DNA from: DAOULT01 sp964646625
GTDB taxonomy: Bacteria; Chloroflexota; Anaerolineae; CAZYHC01
NCBI GenBank assembly: GCA_964646625.1
Contig: CAZYHC010000013.1
Coordinates: forward strand, 38,239-102,238
Reading direction: 5' to 3'
Length of the DNA stretch: 64,000 bases
Position 1 is the first letter of the stretch; every line of letters starts with the position of its first letter. The notes below the pieces were generated by a model. That model was not told the DNA's origin, did no database searches, and worked only from the letters and a program-made list of their open reading frames with translations. A program made the translations under genes and the position numbers. Positions 50,615 through 59,580 of this stretch are shown here, piece after piece.

Positions 50615-51705
50615 GCGAGGAAACAGCCGTACAACTGCTAAACGTTACCAAACGCTTCTCCGAAGTAACGGCCGTCGATAAGATGACCTTGCGCATCCAA
50701 AACGGGGAATTCTTCTCGCTGCTTGGGCCTAGCGGCTGCGGTAAAACCACCACGCTGCGCATGATCGCGGGCTTCGAAACCCCCACCACAGGAGAGATAT
50801 ACATTCAAGGTCAATTGATGGGGCTTACTCCTCCCTTTCAGCGCAACGTCAATACCGTCTTCCAGAACTATGCCCTCTTCCCCCACATGAGCGTTTTTGA
50901 GAACATCGCCTTTGGGCTGCGGATGAAGAAGGCCTCCAGGGACGAAATCGCCCGCCGCGTGGAAGAAGCCCTGGCCCTGGTCCGGCTGCCGGGCCTGGGC
51001 GGACGCCGCCCTTCTCAGCTTTCTGGGGGGCAGCAACAACGCGTGGCCCTGGCCCGTGCCCTGATCAACCGGCCCAGCGTGCTGTTGCTCGACGAGCCGC
51101 TGGGAGCTCTGGACCTCAAGCTGCGCAAAGAAATGCAGCTCGAACTTAAAAACCTTCAACATCAGGTGGGGATCACCTTCGTCTACGTCACCCACGATCA
51201 GGAAGAGGCCCTGACCATGTCCGACCGCATCGCCGTGATGAACAGGGGCCTGGTCCTCCAGATCGGCACCCCCACCGAAATCTACGAAAGGCCGAACAGC
51301 CGGTTTGTGGCCGATTTCATCGGCGAGTCCAATTTTCTGAGCGGCGAAATCAAAGGCATCGATAAGGAGACGCTGACCATAATGGTCGATGGGGCCCTGC
51401 CGGTCAGGGTGGAGAGACGCCACCCGCTGCGCCAGGGGGAGACCGTCACGGTGGCTATCCGGCCCGAAAAAATCGGCCTTCACCGCCAACCTCCGACCGA
51501 GGCGGCCAACGTCTTCCCCGGCCAGATCGAGAGCGTGGTCTACACCGGCACCGACACCCAGTACATCGTGCGTCTGACCGATCGCTCCCGTCTCAAAGTC
51601 CGGGAACAGAACCTCTCTCCCTCCCTGTTGGGCACCACTTACAGCGAGGGGGAGGCCGTGTACGTCGGGTGGCAACCGGCAAGCGCCTTACTCCTGAAAG
51701 ATTAG
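50611..51705 (+). CDS. potA: Spermidine/putrescine ABC transporter ATPase
   Basis: 364 residues from GTG 50611, eight bases after GGAGG. Walker A GPSGCGKTT (about residue 38), signature LSGGQQQRVALARAL (about 136), Walker B LLLDEPLGALD and switch His in VTHDQEEA are intact. A C-terminal TOBE domain (about 285-360) matches PotA. It powers the import of polyamines through PotB-PotC with PotD. Gene order potA-B-C-D is canonical. Confidence 0.93.
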   Translation: MSEETAVQLLNVTKRFSEVTAVDKMTLRIQNGEFFSLLGPSGCGKTTTLRMIAGFETPTTGEIYIQGQLMGLTPPFQRNVNTVFQNYALFPHMSVFENIAFGLRMKKASRDEIARRVEEALALVRLPGLGGRRPSQLSGGQQQRVALARALINRPSVLLLDEPLGALDLKLRKEMQLELKNLQHQVGITFVYVTHDQEEALTMSDRIAVMNRGLVLQIGTPTEIYERPNSRFVADFIGESNFLSGEIKGIDKETLTIMVDGALPVRVERRHPLRQGETVTVAIRPEKIGLHRQPPTEAANVFPGQIESVVYTGTDTQYIVRLTDRSRLKVREQNLSPSLLGTTYSEGEAVYVGWQPASALLLKD

Positions 51706-51713
51706 GATGGGAC

Positions 51714-52577
51714 ATGGGCACAGCATTAGACTGGATCCGATACAGAAAAGGCTGGCAGGTTTTATTTTTGATTTTCCCCTCTGCTTTCTGGCTCATCGTG
51801 TTTTTCCTTATCCCGCTGCTCATCGTTCTGGTCTACAGCTTTGCCCAGCGGGGCATCTACGGGGGAGTGCAATGGGTCTGGAACGTCCAGAACTACGTGC
51901 GCTTCTTTGACCCCCTTTATCTACGCATTTTCCTCCGCTCCGTTTACATCGCGCTGGCTACCACCCTTATCTGTTTTCTGGTGGGCTATCCTCTGGCTTA
52001 CTTCATCGCCCAACGCTCTGAGAGGTGGCGTAACACCTTGCTGTTGCTGTTGATGGTGCCCTTCTGGACCAACTTTCTGGTACGCACCTATGCCTGGATC
52101 CTGATCTTGCGCAACGAGGGCATGATCAACCAGGCTCTACAAGGGCTGGGCCTGATCTCCGGTCCGTTGCCTCTCCTGTACAACGACGGAGCGATCATCG
52201 TTGGGCTGGTCTACGGCTGGCTGCCGGACATGGTGCTGCCCTGTTACGCCGCCATCGAGCGGCTGGACGTTTCCCTGGTAGAGGCGGCCTACGACCTCTA
52301 CGCCAATCGGACCCAGGCTTTCCTGCGGGTTATCCTGCCTTTGACCGCGCCAGGCATCATCGCCGGTTCGATCCTGGTGTTCATCCCTTCCCTGGGCGCC
52401 TACGTCACTCCCGACCTTTTGGGCGGGGCCAAATCGGTCATGATCGGAAACCTGATCCAACAACAATTTCTCAGCGCCCGAGATTGGCCCTTCGGTTCGG
52501 CCATTTCCTTTGTGCTGATGGCTATTATGCTGGCCGGCACGCTGCTGTATTTCCGCGCCGGGGGGCGGACGACTTGA
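51714..52577 (+). CDS. potB: Spermidine/putrescine ABC permease PotB
   Basis: 287 residues from ATG 51714 (AGGATGG upstream; a longer frame begins inside potA). Six membrane segments and the EAA coupling loop VEAAYDLYANRTQAFLRVIL (about residue 188). It forms the translocation pore with PotC. It begins 8 bp after the potA stop. Confidence 0.9.
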   Translation: MGTALDWIRYRKGWQVLFLIFPSAFWLIVFFLIPLLIVLVYSFAQRGIYGGVQWVWNVQNYVRFFDPLYLRIFLRSVYIALATTLICFLVGYPLAYFIAQRSERWRNTLLLLLMVPFWTNFLVRTYAWILILRNEGMINQALQGLGLISGPLPLLYNDGAIIVGLVYGWLPDMVLPCYAAIERLDVSLVEAAYDLYANRTQAFLRVILPLTAPGIIAGSILVFIPSLGAYVTPDLLGGAKSVMIGNLIQQQFLSARDWPFGSAISFVLMAIMLAGTLLYFRAGGRTT

Positions 52578-52600
52578 GATAAATCACGAAGGCGAGCAAA

Positions 52601-52644
52601 CACGGATTTAGGTCACGGATTACACGGATTGGGGTACATGGATT
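52601..52644 (+). repeat. Tandem ACGGATT heptamer repeats between potB and potC
   Basis: ACGGATT occurs at 52601, 52614 and 52624, and ATGGATT at 52638. Spacing is 10-14 bp. The block sits in a 71-bp gap unlike the tight spacing elsewhere in the pot operon; a remnant of an intergenic repeat element is likely. Confidence 0.6.
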
Positions 52645-52648
52645 GGGA

Positions 52649-53491
52649 ATGGAAATGGCGACCACGGTAAGGGCAATGGGGGCGAGGGGCTGGGGGCAAC
52701 GGCTGGGACAGTGGGCGCTGGCTCTCAACGGGGTGCTGATGTATTTATTCCTGTACGCGCCCATCGCTATTCTGGTGGTTTATTCCTTCAATGCCTCCCG
52801 GTTCGTGACCGTCTGGACGGGCTTCACCTTCGACTGGTACGCCACCCTGTTTAAAAACGAGGCCATCGGCCTGGCCCTTAGAAACAGCCTGATCGTGGCT
52901 ATCTCGGCCACCCTGATCTCCACCGTGTTTGGCACGATGGTAGCCCTGGCCATGGAACGTTACGAGTTCCTGGGCCAACTGCCTTTTGACGCTTTGCTCT
53001 ATCTGCCCATCATCATTCCTGATATCTCGATGGCCGTGATGCTGCTTCTGTTCTTTGTCATAAGCAAGATACCGCTCAGCCTGATCACCATCGTCATCTC
53101 TCACGTGGCCTTTGACATTTCCTTTGTGGCCGTAGTGGTGCGTGCTCGCCTGGCCGGCTTTGACCGCACCCTGGAGGAGGCCGCCATGGACCTGGGGGCC
53201 AACGAGCTGCAAACTTTCTGGCGGGTGACTTTGCCGCTGTTGATGCCTGGCATCCTGGGGGGGGCGCTGCTGGCCTTTACCCTGTCTATCGACGATTTTG
53301 TGATCACCTTTTTCACGGCCGGCATCGGCTCCGGCACCCTGCCCCTGCGTATCTACTCTATGGTCAAGCTGGGCGTCACCCCGGAGATCAACGCTCTATC
53401 TACCATGATGCTTATGGCTTCCATGCTGCTGGTCTTCTGCTCGCTGATCCTGCAAAGGAAAGAGGGTGGTGGTGGGACATTGCTTGAATGA
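52649..53491 (+). CDS. potC: Spermidine/putrescine ABC permease PotC
   Basis: 280 residues from ATG 52649; TTG 52643 and ATG 52655 are nearby alternatives and none has a clear Shine-Dalgarno. Six membrane segments and the EAA loop EEAAMDLGANELQTFWRVTL (about residue 175). Partner of PotB. The last codons include KEGGGGTLLE. The potD gene follows 51 bp later with its own AAGGAGG. Confidence 0.9.
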   Translation: MEMATTVRAMGARGWGQRLGQWALALNGVLMYLFLYAPIAILVVYSFNASRFVTVWTGFTFDWYATLFKNEAIGLALRNSLIVAISATLISTVFGTMVALAMERYEFLGQLPFDALLYLPIIIPDISMAVMLLLFFVISKIPLSLITIVISHVAFDISFVAVVVRARLAGFDRTLEEAAMDLGANELQTFWRVTLPLLMPGILGGALLAFTLSIDDFVITFFTAGIGSGTLPLRIYSMVKLGVTPEINALSTMMLMASMLLVFCSLILQRKEGGGGTLLE

Positions 53492-53542
53492 GTAAGGCGC
53501 GATTATTGGCGCGATTATTAAAGAAAATAAGGAGGCGAAAAA

Positions 53543-54856
53543 ATGCGCAAACTATTGGCTGCTCTTTTAGTTTTATCGGTTTTGCTCATCCTGGCCCCGG
53601 CCGTCAGTCTGGCCCAGGAGGGCGAAGAGTACGCTCTTCAGGAGGAAGATACCCTGTGGGACCTGGCTGAAGAGCGTTACGGGGTGGGGTGGGCTTACGT
53701 GGCTATCGTGGAGGCCACCAACGCCAAGCACCAGGAAGACGCCAGCTTCGCCCTGATCGAGGATCCCCTGGAGGTCGAGGGGGGGGCCAAAATCTGGCTC
53801 CCCGGCCAGGCAGAGGTGGACAAAATCCTGGCAGAAAAGCTGCCCATCGCTCCCCTGGAAGAGCCTGCGGAGCAACTGGCCGACGAGCTACACGTCTTCA
53901 ACTGGTCGGATTACATCGACCCCGAGGTTTACAACGATTTTGAGGCAGCTTACGGGGTCAAGGTGGTGGAGGATACTTTCTCCAGCAATGAAGACCTGCT
54001 GGCCAAGCTCCAGGCCGGGGCCACCGGCTACGACATCATTGTCCCCTCCGACTACATGGTTCGGATCATGATCCAACTGGACCTGCTGGCCGAGTTGAAC
54101 CTGACCAACGTTCCCAACTTCGAGAAAAACGTGGCCGAGAACCTCAAGGATCCGCCTTACGATCCGGGCAACAAATATTCGGTGCCCTACCAGTGGGGCA
54201 CCACCGGCATCGGCTACAACTCCGAGGTGGTCGATCCGCTGCCCGATAGCTGGGCCTACATCTTCGATGAGGAAATGGTCAAACCCTACGCGGGCAAGAT
54301 GAGCATGCTCAACGACAGCCGGGAGGCTATCGGGGCGGCCCTCAAATATCTGGGCTACTCCCTGAACACCACGGACGAGAAAGAACTGGAGGAGGCCAAG
54401 GCCCTGCTGTTGAAGCAGAAGGAATGGGTGACCACCTACGATAGCGACCAGTTTGAGGACCTGCTCATTGCGGGGGAGACCGTCATCGCTCACGGCTGGA
54501 GCGGCGATTTCTTTATGGCTGCCGTCGAGGATCCACGGGTCTGGTACGCCATCCCCAAGGAAGGGGCGGTCATCTGGACCGACAATCTATGCATACCTGA
54601 GACAGCCTCTCACCAATATACCGCCGAGTTCTTCATCAACTATCTGCTCAGGCCGGAAGTGGCGGCCAAGATCACCAACTTTACCTGGTATGGCAGCCCT
54701 TACCAGGCCGCCAATCCTTTCCTTAACCCCGAAATCCTGGGGGAACCGGCCATCTATCCGCCCGAGGAAGTCATGGAGCGCCTGGAACCCATCCGCGATG
54801 TGGGCGAGGCCACCCCGCTCTACGAGCGCATCTGGACGGAGATCAAGGCCAGGTAA
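53543..54856 (+). CDS. potD: LysM-PotD fusion: cell-wall-anchored polyamine-binding protein
   Basis: 437 residues. Signal peptide about 1-24. Residues about 29-88 resemble a LysM domain (EEDTLWDLAEERYGVGWAYV, VEATNA, AKIWLPG), which binds peptidoglycan or chitin-type glycans. After a short acidic linker, residues about 112-437 are a full PotD-type binding protein (LHVFNWSDYIDPEVYNDF, GYDIIVPSDYMVRIM, QWGTTGIGYNSE, WSGDFFMA). Acidic and aromatic ligand residues resemble spermidine/putrescine binders. The usual lipoprotein anchor is missing, so LysM may tether it to the wall or sacculus instead. Confidence 0.85.
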   Translation: MRKLLAALLVLSVLLILAPAVSLAQEGEEYALQEEDTLWDLAEERYGVGWAYVAIVEATNAKHQEDASFALIEDPLEVEGGAKIWLPGQAEVDKILAEKLPIAPLEEPAEQLADELHVFNWSDYIDPEVYNDFEAAYGVKVVEDTFSSNEDLLAKLQAGATGYDIIVPSDYMVRIMIQLDLLAELNLTNVPNFEKNVAENLKDPPYDPGNKYSVPYQWGTTGIGYNSEVVDPLPDSWAYIFDEEMVKPYAGKMSMLNDSREAIGAALKYLGYSLNTTDEKELEEAKALLLKQKEWVTTYDSDQFEDLLIAGETVIAHGWSGDFFMAAVEDPRVWYAIPKEGAVIWTDNLCIPETASHQYTAEFFINYLLRPEVAAKITNFTWYGSPYQAANPFLNPEILGEPAIYPPEEVMERLEPIRDVGEATPLYERIWTEIKAR

Positions 54857-54889
54857 ACTCACAGAGCAAGGGGACGAGACCCGAGATTT

Positions 54890-54937
54890 GAGATGGGAGA
54901 CCCCTTCTCTCCTTCATAGTCTTCGCTCTCCCATCTC
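54890..54937 (+). terminator. Hairpin after potD
   Basis: GAGATGGGAG (54890-54899) and CTCCCATCTC (54928-54937) pair perfectly over 10 bp, followed by a CT-rich stretch rather than a clean T run. It may partly terminate the pot transcript. Confidence 0.45.
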
Positions 54938-54979
54938 GTTCCCTTCTCCACGGGGGTGAACAGCGGAAGAGAAAAAAGG

Positions 54980-56008
54980 ATGAAAAGGCTCAAATTCATA
55001 GATACCATGCGCGGGCTGGCGGTAGCCGGTATGCTGCTGATCCATTTTTTCGAGTGGTGGCTGAAACCGGCCGCCAAGCGAACTGACCTCTTCGCCTGGC
55101 TGTACTTTGCCGCCAAGTTGGTGGCGCCTATCTTTCTGCTTCTGGTCGGAGTATCGCTGGTTCTGAAGGTCAGGCGGGCGGACAAGCCCACCGGCCTTTA
55201 TGGGGACATAGTGTTGCGGGGCCTGAAAATCCTGAGCATTGGCTACTTGCTCAACCTGGCCGTCTGGGTGCCTTTCTGGGGCCTGGATGCCTTGCTGATC
55301 TGGGACGTCCTGCCCCTCATCGGGTTATCCATCATAATCTGTCTGGTCCTGCTGGAATACACGGCCTATTACGTGCGCCTGGCCGTCATCGCGGTCATCT
55401 TTCTGGAAGCGCCCTATATGCTGGACCGTTTTTTCCCTGGCCTGCCTTACTACTTCTCGGCCATCGTCAGCGGGACGGCGCCGTTAGTCTATTTTCCCAT
55501 CGTGCCCTGGCTGGCTTATACCATCCTGGGCACGGTGGTTGGCGAGTTTTTTCTGGAGGTGCAGAGCCGGGATAGTGTTACGCTCTTTGTGATTCCAGCC
55601 GCCCTTATCGGGAGTGCTTTAGCAGGGTTGGGCCTGTCGGGCAAACCATATGCCGTTTACTTCGATCCACAGGGGCTATGGCGGACGGAATTCTCCCATC
55701 CCCCTCTCGCTCAGACGGTCTTTGCGGTGGGGGTGCTTCTGCTCCTGTTCGCGGGCTTGTGCTTTCTCTACCAGAGAAGGGAGACGGTACCCCTGCTGCG
55801 GCCTCTGGAGATGATGGGGCGGGAATCTTTTTTCATCTACATCGTTCATTATCTGCTCGGCTTTAGCGTGTTCGGCCTGTTGAACAAGCAAAACGCTTTT
55901 AGTTTGGCGGAGAGCGCCGTCATGCTCCTGGTCACCTGCGTTCTGTTCTACCTGCTGTTGCGCTATCTGCCGGGTGTGATGAGGAGAATCCATTCTATTA
56001 TCGACTGA
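54980..56008 (+). CDS. Acyltransferase-like multispanning membrane protein
   Basis: 342 residues from ATG 54980; GTG 54956 is an alternative. About ten membrane segments. The opening FIDTMRGLAVAGMLLIHFFE resembles DUF1624/heparan-alpha-glucosaminide N-acetyltransferase and YeiB-type proteins (RGxAxxGMxxxH), where the His is proposed to carry the acyl group. The end FFIYIVHYLLGFSVFGLL matches the C-terminal acyltransferase_3-like helix. It may acetylate a cell-surface or polyamine-derived amine; the substrate is unknown. It lies between potD and the first saccharopine-dehydrogenase-like gene. Confidence 0.7.
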   Translation: MKRLKFIDTMRGLAVAGMLLIHFFEWWLKPAAKRTDLFAWLYFAAKLVAPIFLLLVGVSLVLKVRRADKPTGLYGDIVLRGLKILSIGYLLNLAVWVPFWGLDALLIWDVLPLIGLSIIICLVLLEYTAYYVRLAVIAVIFLEAPYMLDRFFPGLPYYFSAIVSGTAPLVYFPIVPWLAYTILGTVVGEFFLEVQSRDSVTLFVIPAALIGSALAGLGLSGKPYAVYFDPQGLWRTEFSHPPLAQTVFAVGVLLLLFAGLCFLYQRRETVPLLRPLEMMGRESFFIYIVHYLLGFSVFGLLNKQNAFSLAESAVMLLVTCVLFYLLLRYLPGVMRRIHSIID

Positions 56009-56041
56009 CAATCTATCGTAAAGGAGGAATTGTAATTAACC

Positions 56042-57202
56042 ATGAGAGTATTAGCTCTGGGTGGGGCGGGCGCCGTTTGTAGCGAAGCCACGCGTGATCT
56101 GGCCCGTTATAGTGACTTCTCCGAGATCGTCATCGGCGAGATCGATGTGGAGAAAGGGAACAGGCTGGCCGCCGAAATCGGCGATTCCCGGCTCTCAGTT
56201 TTGCCCGTCGATGCCAATGACTACGAGGGGCTGGTCGAAACCTTCCGAGGGTTCGACGTGGTCATGAACGGCCTGCCCTACAAATTCGACCTGATCGTTA
56301 CCAGGGCCGCCGTGGAGGCAGGGGTCAACGGCCTTGATCTGTCCAGCGACGACCAACAGTTTGCCCTCCACGAAGAGGCCAAAGACAAGGGGATAACCTT
56401 CGTGCCCGGCCTGGGAGCCACGCCGGGCATCACCAATGTGATGGCGCGGCGGGGAGTGTCGCACCTGGAGCGGGCGGACGAGATCGAGATCTTCTTTGCC
56501 GCCTTCCGTTGTCTGGCTCCTGCGCCCGGCCTGCTGACCACCACCCTGTGGGAGTTCACCCCCGGCGAGGAGATGCGCCAGGAAACGTATTACCAGGATG
56601 GCCGCTGGCATCCGGCCCCTCCGCTATCCGGCCCGCGTCGGGTGCGCTTCCACGATCCCATTGGGGAACAATCCGTCTACCAGGTGCCGCACGACGAGGT
56701 TTACACCCTTCCCCGTTCGGTGCCAGAGGTCAAACGAGTGGTGGTGCGCGGCTGTTTCCCGCCCCAGGTCATGCGCTTGATGAGCGCCTTGATGGAAAGC
56801 GGCTTGTTAAGCGACCTGAAGGTCAAAATAAGGGAGCAGGAGGTTACCGCCCTGGAAGCGGTTCAGGCGTTGCTGTGGGCTGCGCCCAGTTCGCGGGAAA
56901 ATGAGCTCTGGGCCTACGGTCTGGTGGTGGAAGTAAGCGGCGAGCGAGGAGGCCAACAGGTGACGTGCACCTACCGTAACAGTCATCCCCCCCAGGAAGA
57001 ATGGGGGGGCCAGGCCGCTTACTTCAAAAACATCGGCATCCCTCTTTCCATTGGGGCCCAAATGCTGGCCAAGGGACAGGTGACAGCCAAAGGGGTCGTC
57101 CCCCCGGAGGTAGCCATTCCCAGCCATCCTTTCTTCAACGAACTGGCCAGACGCGGCATCGAGATTCACGAGCAGATCGAGGAGCATCGCCTCTTCGACT
57201 AA
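56042..57202 (+). CDS. Saccharopine dehydrogenase-like oxidoreductase (copy 1)
   Basis: 386 residues. Rossmann loop LGGAGAVCSEATRDLARY (residues 6-23), acidic strand end IGEID, and the saccharopine_dehydrog blocks NGLPYKFDLIVTRAAVEAG and VPGLGATPGITNVMARRG (about 121-138). The family includes saccharopine, lysine 6- and carboxynorspermidine dehydrogenases that oxidise or form secondary amines or 2-amino-6-aldehydes. AAAGGAGG precedes the ATG. It is followed by a strong hairpin and an aminotransferase gene. Confidence 0.85.
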   Translation: MRVLALGGAGAVCSEATRDLARYSDFSEIVIGEIDVEKGNRLAAEIGDSRLSVLPVDANDYEGLVETFRGFDVVMNGLPYKFDLIVTRAAVEAGVNGLDLSSDDQQFALHEEAKDKGITFVPGLGATPGITNVMARRGVSHLERADEIEIFFAAFRCLAPAPGLLTTTLWEFTPGEEMRQETYYQDGRWHPAPPLSGPRRVRFHDPIGEQSVYQVPHDEVYTLPRSVPEVKRVVVRGCFPPQVMRLMSALMESGLLSDLKVKIREQEVTALEAVQALLWAAPSSRENELWAYGLVVEVSGERGGQQVTCTYRNSHPPQEEWGGQAAYFKNIGIPLSIGAQMLAKGQVTAKGVVPPEVAIPSHPFFNELARRGIEIHEQIEEHRLFD

Positions 57203-57213
57203 AGCGTTTCAAG

Positions 57214-57250
57214 GAGAGGGGGGAGGAGAAGCTTGTCCATCCCCCCTCTC
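57214..57250 (+). promoter_or_regulatory. Perfect 11-bp hairpin between the dehydrogenase and aminotransferase genes
   Basis: GAGAGGGGGGA (57214-57224) and TCCCCCCTCTC (57240-57250) pair fully around a 15-nt loop. The following sequence (ATATCTCG) lacks a T tract, so attenuation or mRNA protection is more likely than complete termination. Confidence 0.6.
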
Positions 57251-57289
57251 ATATCTCGTAGGGTCAAATGTAATAAGAATAGGAGAAAC

Positions 57290-58603
57290 ATGAGCACAGA
57301 TAAACCGAACACAATGGAATGGTTTCGCAGAGCGAGCGAAGTTATGCCTTATGGGGTATCTTCCAACTTCCGCTACTGGGGAGAAGACCACCACATGATT
57401 GTAGCCAGGGCGGAAGGGGCCCACCTGTTCGACCCCGACGGGAAACGCTACATCGATTACCGCCTGGGCTTCGGGCCTGTCATCCTCGGTCACGGCTACC
57501 CGGCCGTCGTGGAACGGGTGGCAGAAGCTATTAAGGAAGGCACCATCTTCGCCTTCACCCACCTCTGGGAGATCAGGGTGGCAGAAAAAATGAAAAAAAT
57601 GTGTCCTGGCCTCGACCTGGTGCGGTTCGCCAACTCCGGCACCGAGGCCACCATGCACGCCCTGCGTCTGGCCAGAGCCCACACCGGCCGCGAAAAGATC
57701 GTCAAGTTCGAGGGCGCCTATCACGGCATGTACGACTATGTGCTGTTTTCTACCGCCAGTTCCGTTCCCAGGACTTTGGGCCACCGTCGCAGCCCCATTC
57801 CCGTGCCCACCAGTTCCGGCGTCCCCCGTTGTCTCCACGACCTGATCATCACCCTGCCTTATAACGATCCGGAAATCCTGGAAGAAACGGTGGAAAGAAC
57901 CTGGTTCGACGTGGCCGCTATTATTCTCGAACCGGTCCTGGGCAACTGTGCCGGCCTCGAACCCCGACCAGGTTACCTGGAACTCATCCGTGAGCTCTGC
58001 GACCGCTACAGGATAGTTATGATTATGGACGAGGTCAAGACTGGCTTTCGTCTGGCCCAGGGTGGGGCCCAGGAGGTATACGGCGTCACCTCCGATCTGA
58101 CTACCTACGCCAAAGCGATGGGCAATGGCTTTCCTATCGCCGCCTTTGGGGGCAAACGCCAGATCATGAACACCCTGGTGCCTGGACAGGTAGCTCACGG
58201 AGGCACCTACTGCGGCAACGTGGTGGGCACGGCCGCCGCCGATGCCACCCTGGAGCTCCTCCAGGATAAGACTATCTTCGAGACTATCGAGCGGCGCGGC
58301 AGGCGGCTCCAGGCCGGGATTAAGGACATTCTCACTGCGGCCGGCCTCCCTCACGTCATGGTTGGCCTTCCAACCATGTTCGGTTTTATTCTCACCGAAC
58401 AGGAAGATCCCAGGGACTTCCGCGACTGGGCCAAAGGCGACAACGCCCTTTACGAAAAGCTCATGATGATCCTGGCCGAGAACGGCGCGATGCCCGATCC
58501 GGATTCCCGCGAGCCGTGGTTCCTATGCTACTCTCACTCCGAGCAGGATATTGACGATACCTTAACCTACTTCGAGGACGCCGTCAAAAAGGTCAAAATA
58601 TAG
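57290..58603 (+). CDS. Class III aminotransferase, glutamate-1-semialdehyde mutase-like
   Basis: 437 residues from ATG 57290, which follows AGGAGAAAC; an in-frame extension upstream lacks a site. Fold type I PLP enzyme: NSGTEATMHALRLARAHTGR (about 108-127), cofactor Asp in MIMDEVKTGFR (about 245) and Schiff-base Lys in YAKAMGNGFP (about 272). It resembles GSA aminomutase, but the haem pathway is not nearby; class III transaminases acting on polyamine or omega-amino acids are plausible. Neighbours are saccharopine-dehydrogenase-like and pot genes. Confidence 0.85.
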   Translation: MSTDKPNTMEWFRRASEVMPYGVSSNFRYWGEDHHMIVARAEGAHLFDPDGKRYIDYRLGFGPVILGHGYPAVVERVAEAIKEGTIFAFTHLWEIRVAEKMKKMCPGLDLVRFANSGTEATMHALRLARAHTGREKIVKFEGAYHGMYDYVLFSTASSVPRTLGHRRSPIPVPTSSGVPRCLHDLIITLPYNDPEILEETVERTWFDVAAIILEPVLGNCAGLEPRPGYLELIRELCDRYRIVMIMDEVKTGFRLAQGGAQEVYGVTSDLTTYAKAMGNGFPIAAFGGKRQIMNTLVPGQVAHGGTYCGNVVGTAAADATLELLQDKTIFETIERRGRRLQAGIKDILTAAGLPHVMVGLPTMFGFILTEQEDPRDFRDWAKGDNALYEKLMMILAENGAMPDPDSREPWFLCYSHSEQDIDDTLTYFEDAVKKVKI

Positions 58604-58650
58604 ATCTGCTGCCCTGCTGCCAGACGAGAATCCATACTGACTCGGAGTAG

Positions 58651-58696
58651 CTATCCTGGCTGAGCGGGCAAGGTGCCTGACCCACTTTTCGGATAG
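58651..58696. repeat. REP-like stem with GGTGCCTGAC motif
   Basis: CTATCC (58651-58656) and GGATAG (58691-58696) flank GGTGCCTGACCCACTTTT. The core GGTGCCTG also begins the perfect inverted repeat at 59492. The two bracket the phosphoesterase gene, suggesting related mobile repeats. Confidence 0.5.
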
Positions 58697-58717
58697 ACAC
58701 TATGAGCTAATCAGGCA

Positions 58718-59485
58718 ATGATCAGAAAATGGTTGCTTGTTTCGGATATTCATGGTCACTGGAATGCCCTGAACGAAACCCTTAAACACATCTCCTACGA
58801 TAGAATGTGCTGTCTGGGCGACGTGGTAGCCAGCACGGGGACGTTAACCGAGGACGAGCGCCGCATTCTCCAGATTATAGATAGAAGATGGCAGCTTGTG
58901 CAGGGTGAGCATGATGTCCTGAAGTGTAGAAAGGTGGCTCCAGCCGAACCACTTTTAGACCGTTTGTGCCAGGCCCCCTCGATCCTGGAGTCCGAAATGG
59001 GCCTGACTGACACTCATACGAAAACAGTCTGTCTGGTTCACGCTTCGCCTTTATCGGCAGGTTCCTTTGAGGAGTACATTTTCCCGGATGCTTCGGACCA
59101 GGTGTTGCAGAAACACTTCAGCCCCAGCGCCGCCGACATTTTCCTGGTGGGCCATGTACATATCCCTTTCGTGCGTGCCTGTGAGATAGGGGGCAAGAAG
59201 CGCTTTATCATCAATCCAGGGGCTACGGGCGGTTCACAGTATGCCGGATTTTTGAGCAACCTGTCTACCGATAAACGCGCCAGTTGTGCGGTGTTGGACA
59301 CTTTTGCCTGGTTGATCAATTTCTACCGGGTGCCTTTTGAGTCAGGCTACCAGGTCACTTCGGTGCGGGCCGATGAGTTGGTCTGCTCGGTGCAGCTCGA
59401 TTTTGAAAGGGGGATACCGGACGTTCGCTTCAGCAAAGAAGTGGAAGGGCGACCGTTCGTATACGTCCCGGGTGAGCACAGTTGA
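58718..59485 (+). CDS. YfcE-type metallophosphoesterase
   Basis: 255 residues. Metallophos motifs in order: SDIHGHWNALNETL (D-x-H, residues 9-22), LGDVVASTG (GDxxx, about 33), a degenerate GEHD for GNHD (about 63), VHASP, and GHVHIPF (GHxH, about 148). Such enzymes hydrolyse phosphodiesters or diadenosine nucleotides. The GNHD to GEHD change replaces the catalytic Asn, a known variant in some members. It separates the two aminotransferase genes and is bracketed by inverted repeats, so it may be an insertion. Confidence 0.8.
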   Translation: MIRKWLLVSDIHGHWNALNETLKHISYDRMCCLGDVVASTGTLTEDERRILQIIDRRWQLVQGEHDVLKCRKVAPAEPLLDRLCQAPSILESEMGLTDTHTKTVCLVHASPLSAGSFEEYIFPDASDQVLQKHFSPSAADIFLVGHVHIPFVRACEIGGKKRFIINPGATGGSQYAGFLSNLSTDKRASCAVLDTFAWLINFYRVPFESGYQVTSVRADELVCSVQLDFERGIPDVRFSKEVEGRPFVYVPGEHS

Positions 59486-59491
59486 GGTAAT

Positions 59492-59537
59492 AGGTGCCTG
59501 GCACAACGAACGTTCGCTGTTGAAGTGCCAGGCACCT
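59492..59537. repeat. Perfect 13-bp inverted repeat, miniature element candidate
   Basis: AGGTGCCTGGCAC (59492-59504) and GTGCCAGGCACCT (59525-59537) enclose 20 bp that include the palindrome CGAACGTTCG. The termini look like the GTGCCTGGCAC ends seen at REP or RAYT-associated elements. No transposase is in the window. Confidence 0.65.
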
Positions 59538-59580
59538 GAAGAGAGGGTACGGTTAGATTTATCCAGGAGGAGGGCCACAA

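Noticed and set aside
50638..51675. 345-codon minus-strand frame
   Set aside because: It is the mirror of potA, with no recognisable domain.
52601..52644. CRISPR-like array
   Set aside because: Only four 7-bp units with irregular short spacing; no direct repeats of CRISPR length and no cas genes anywhere in the window.
57209..58354. 381-codon minus-strand frame
   Set aside because: It mirrors the class III aminotransferase with intact PLP motifs.
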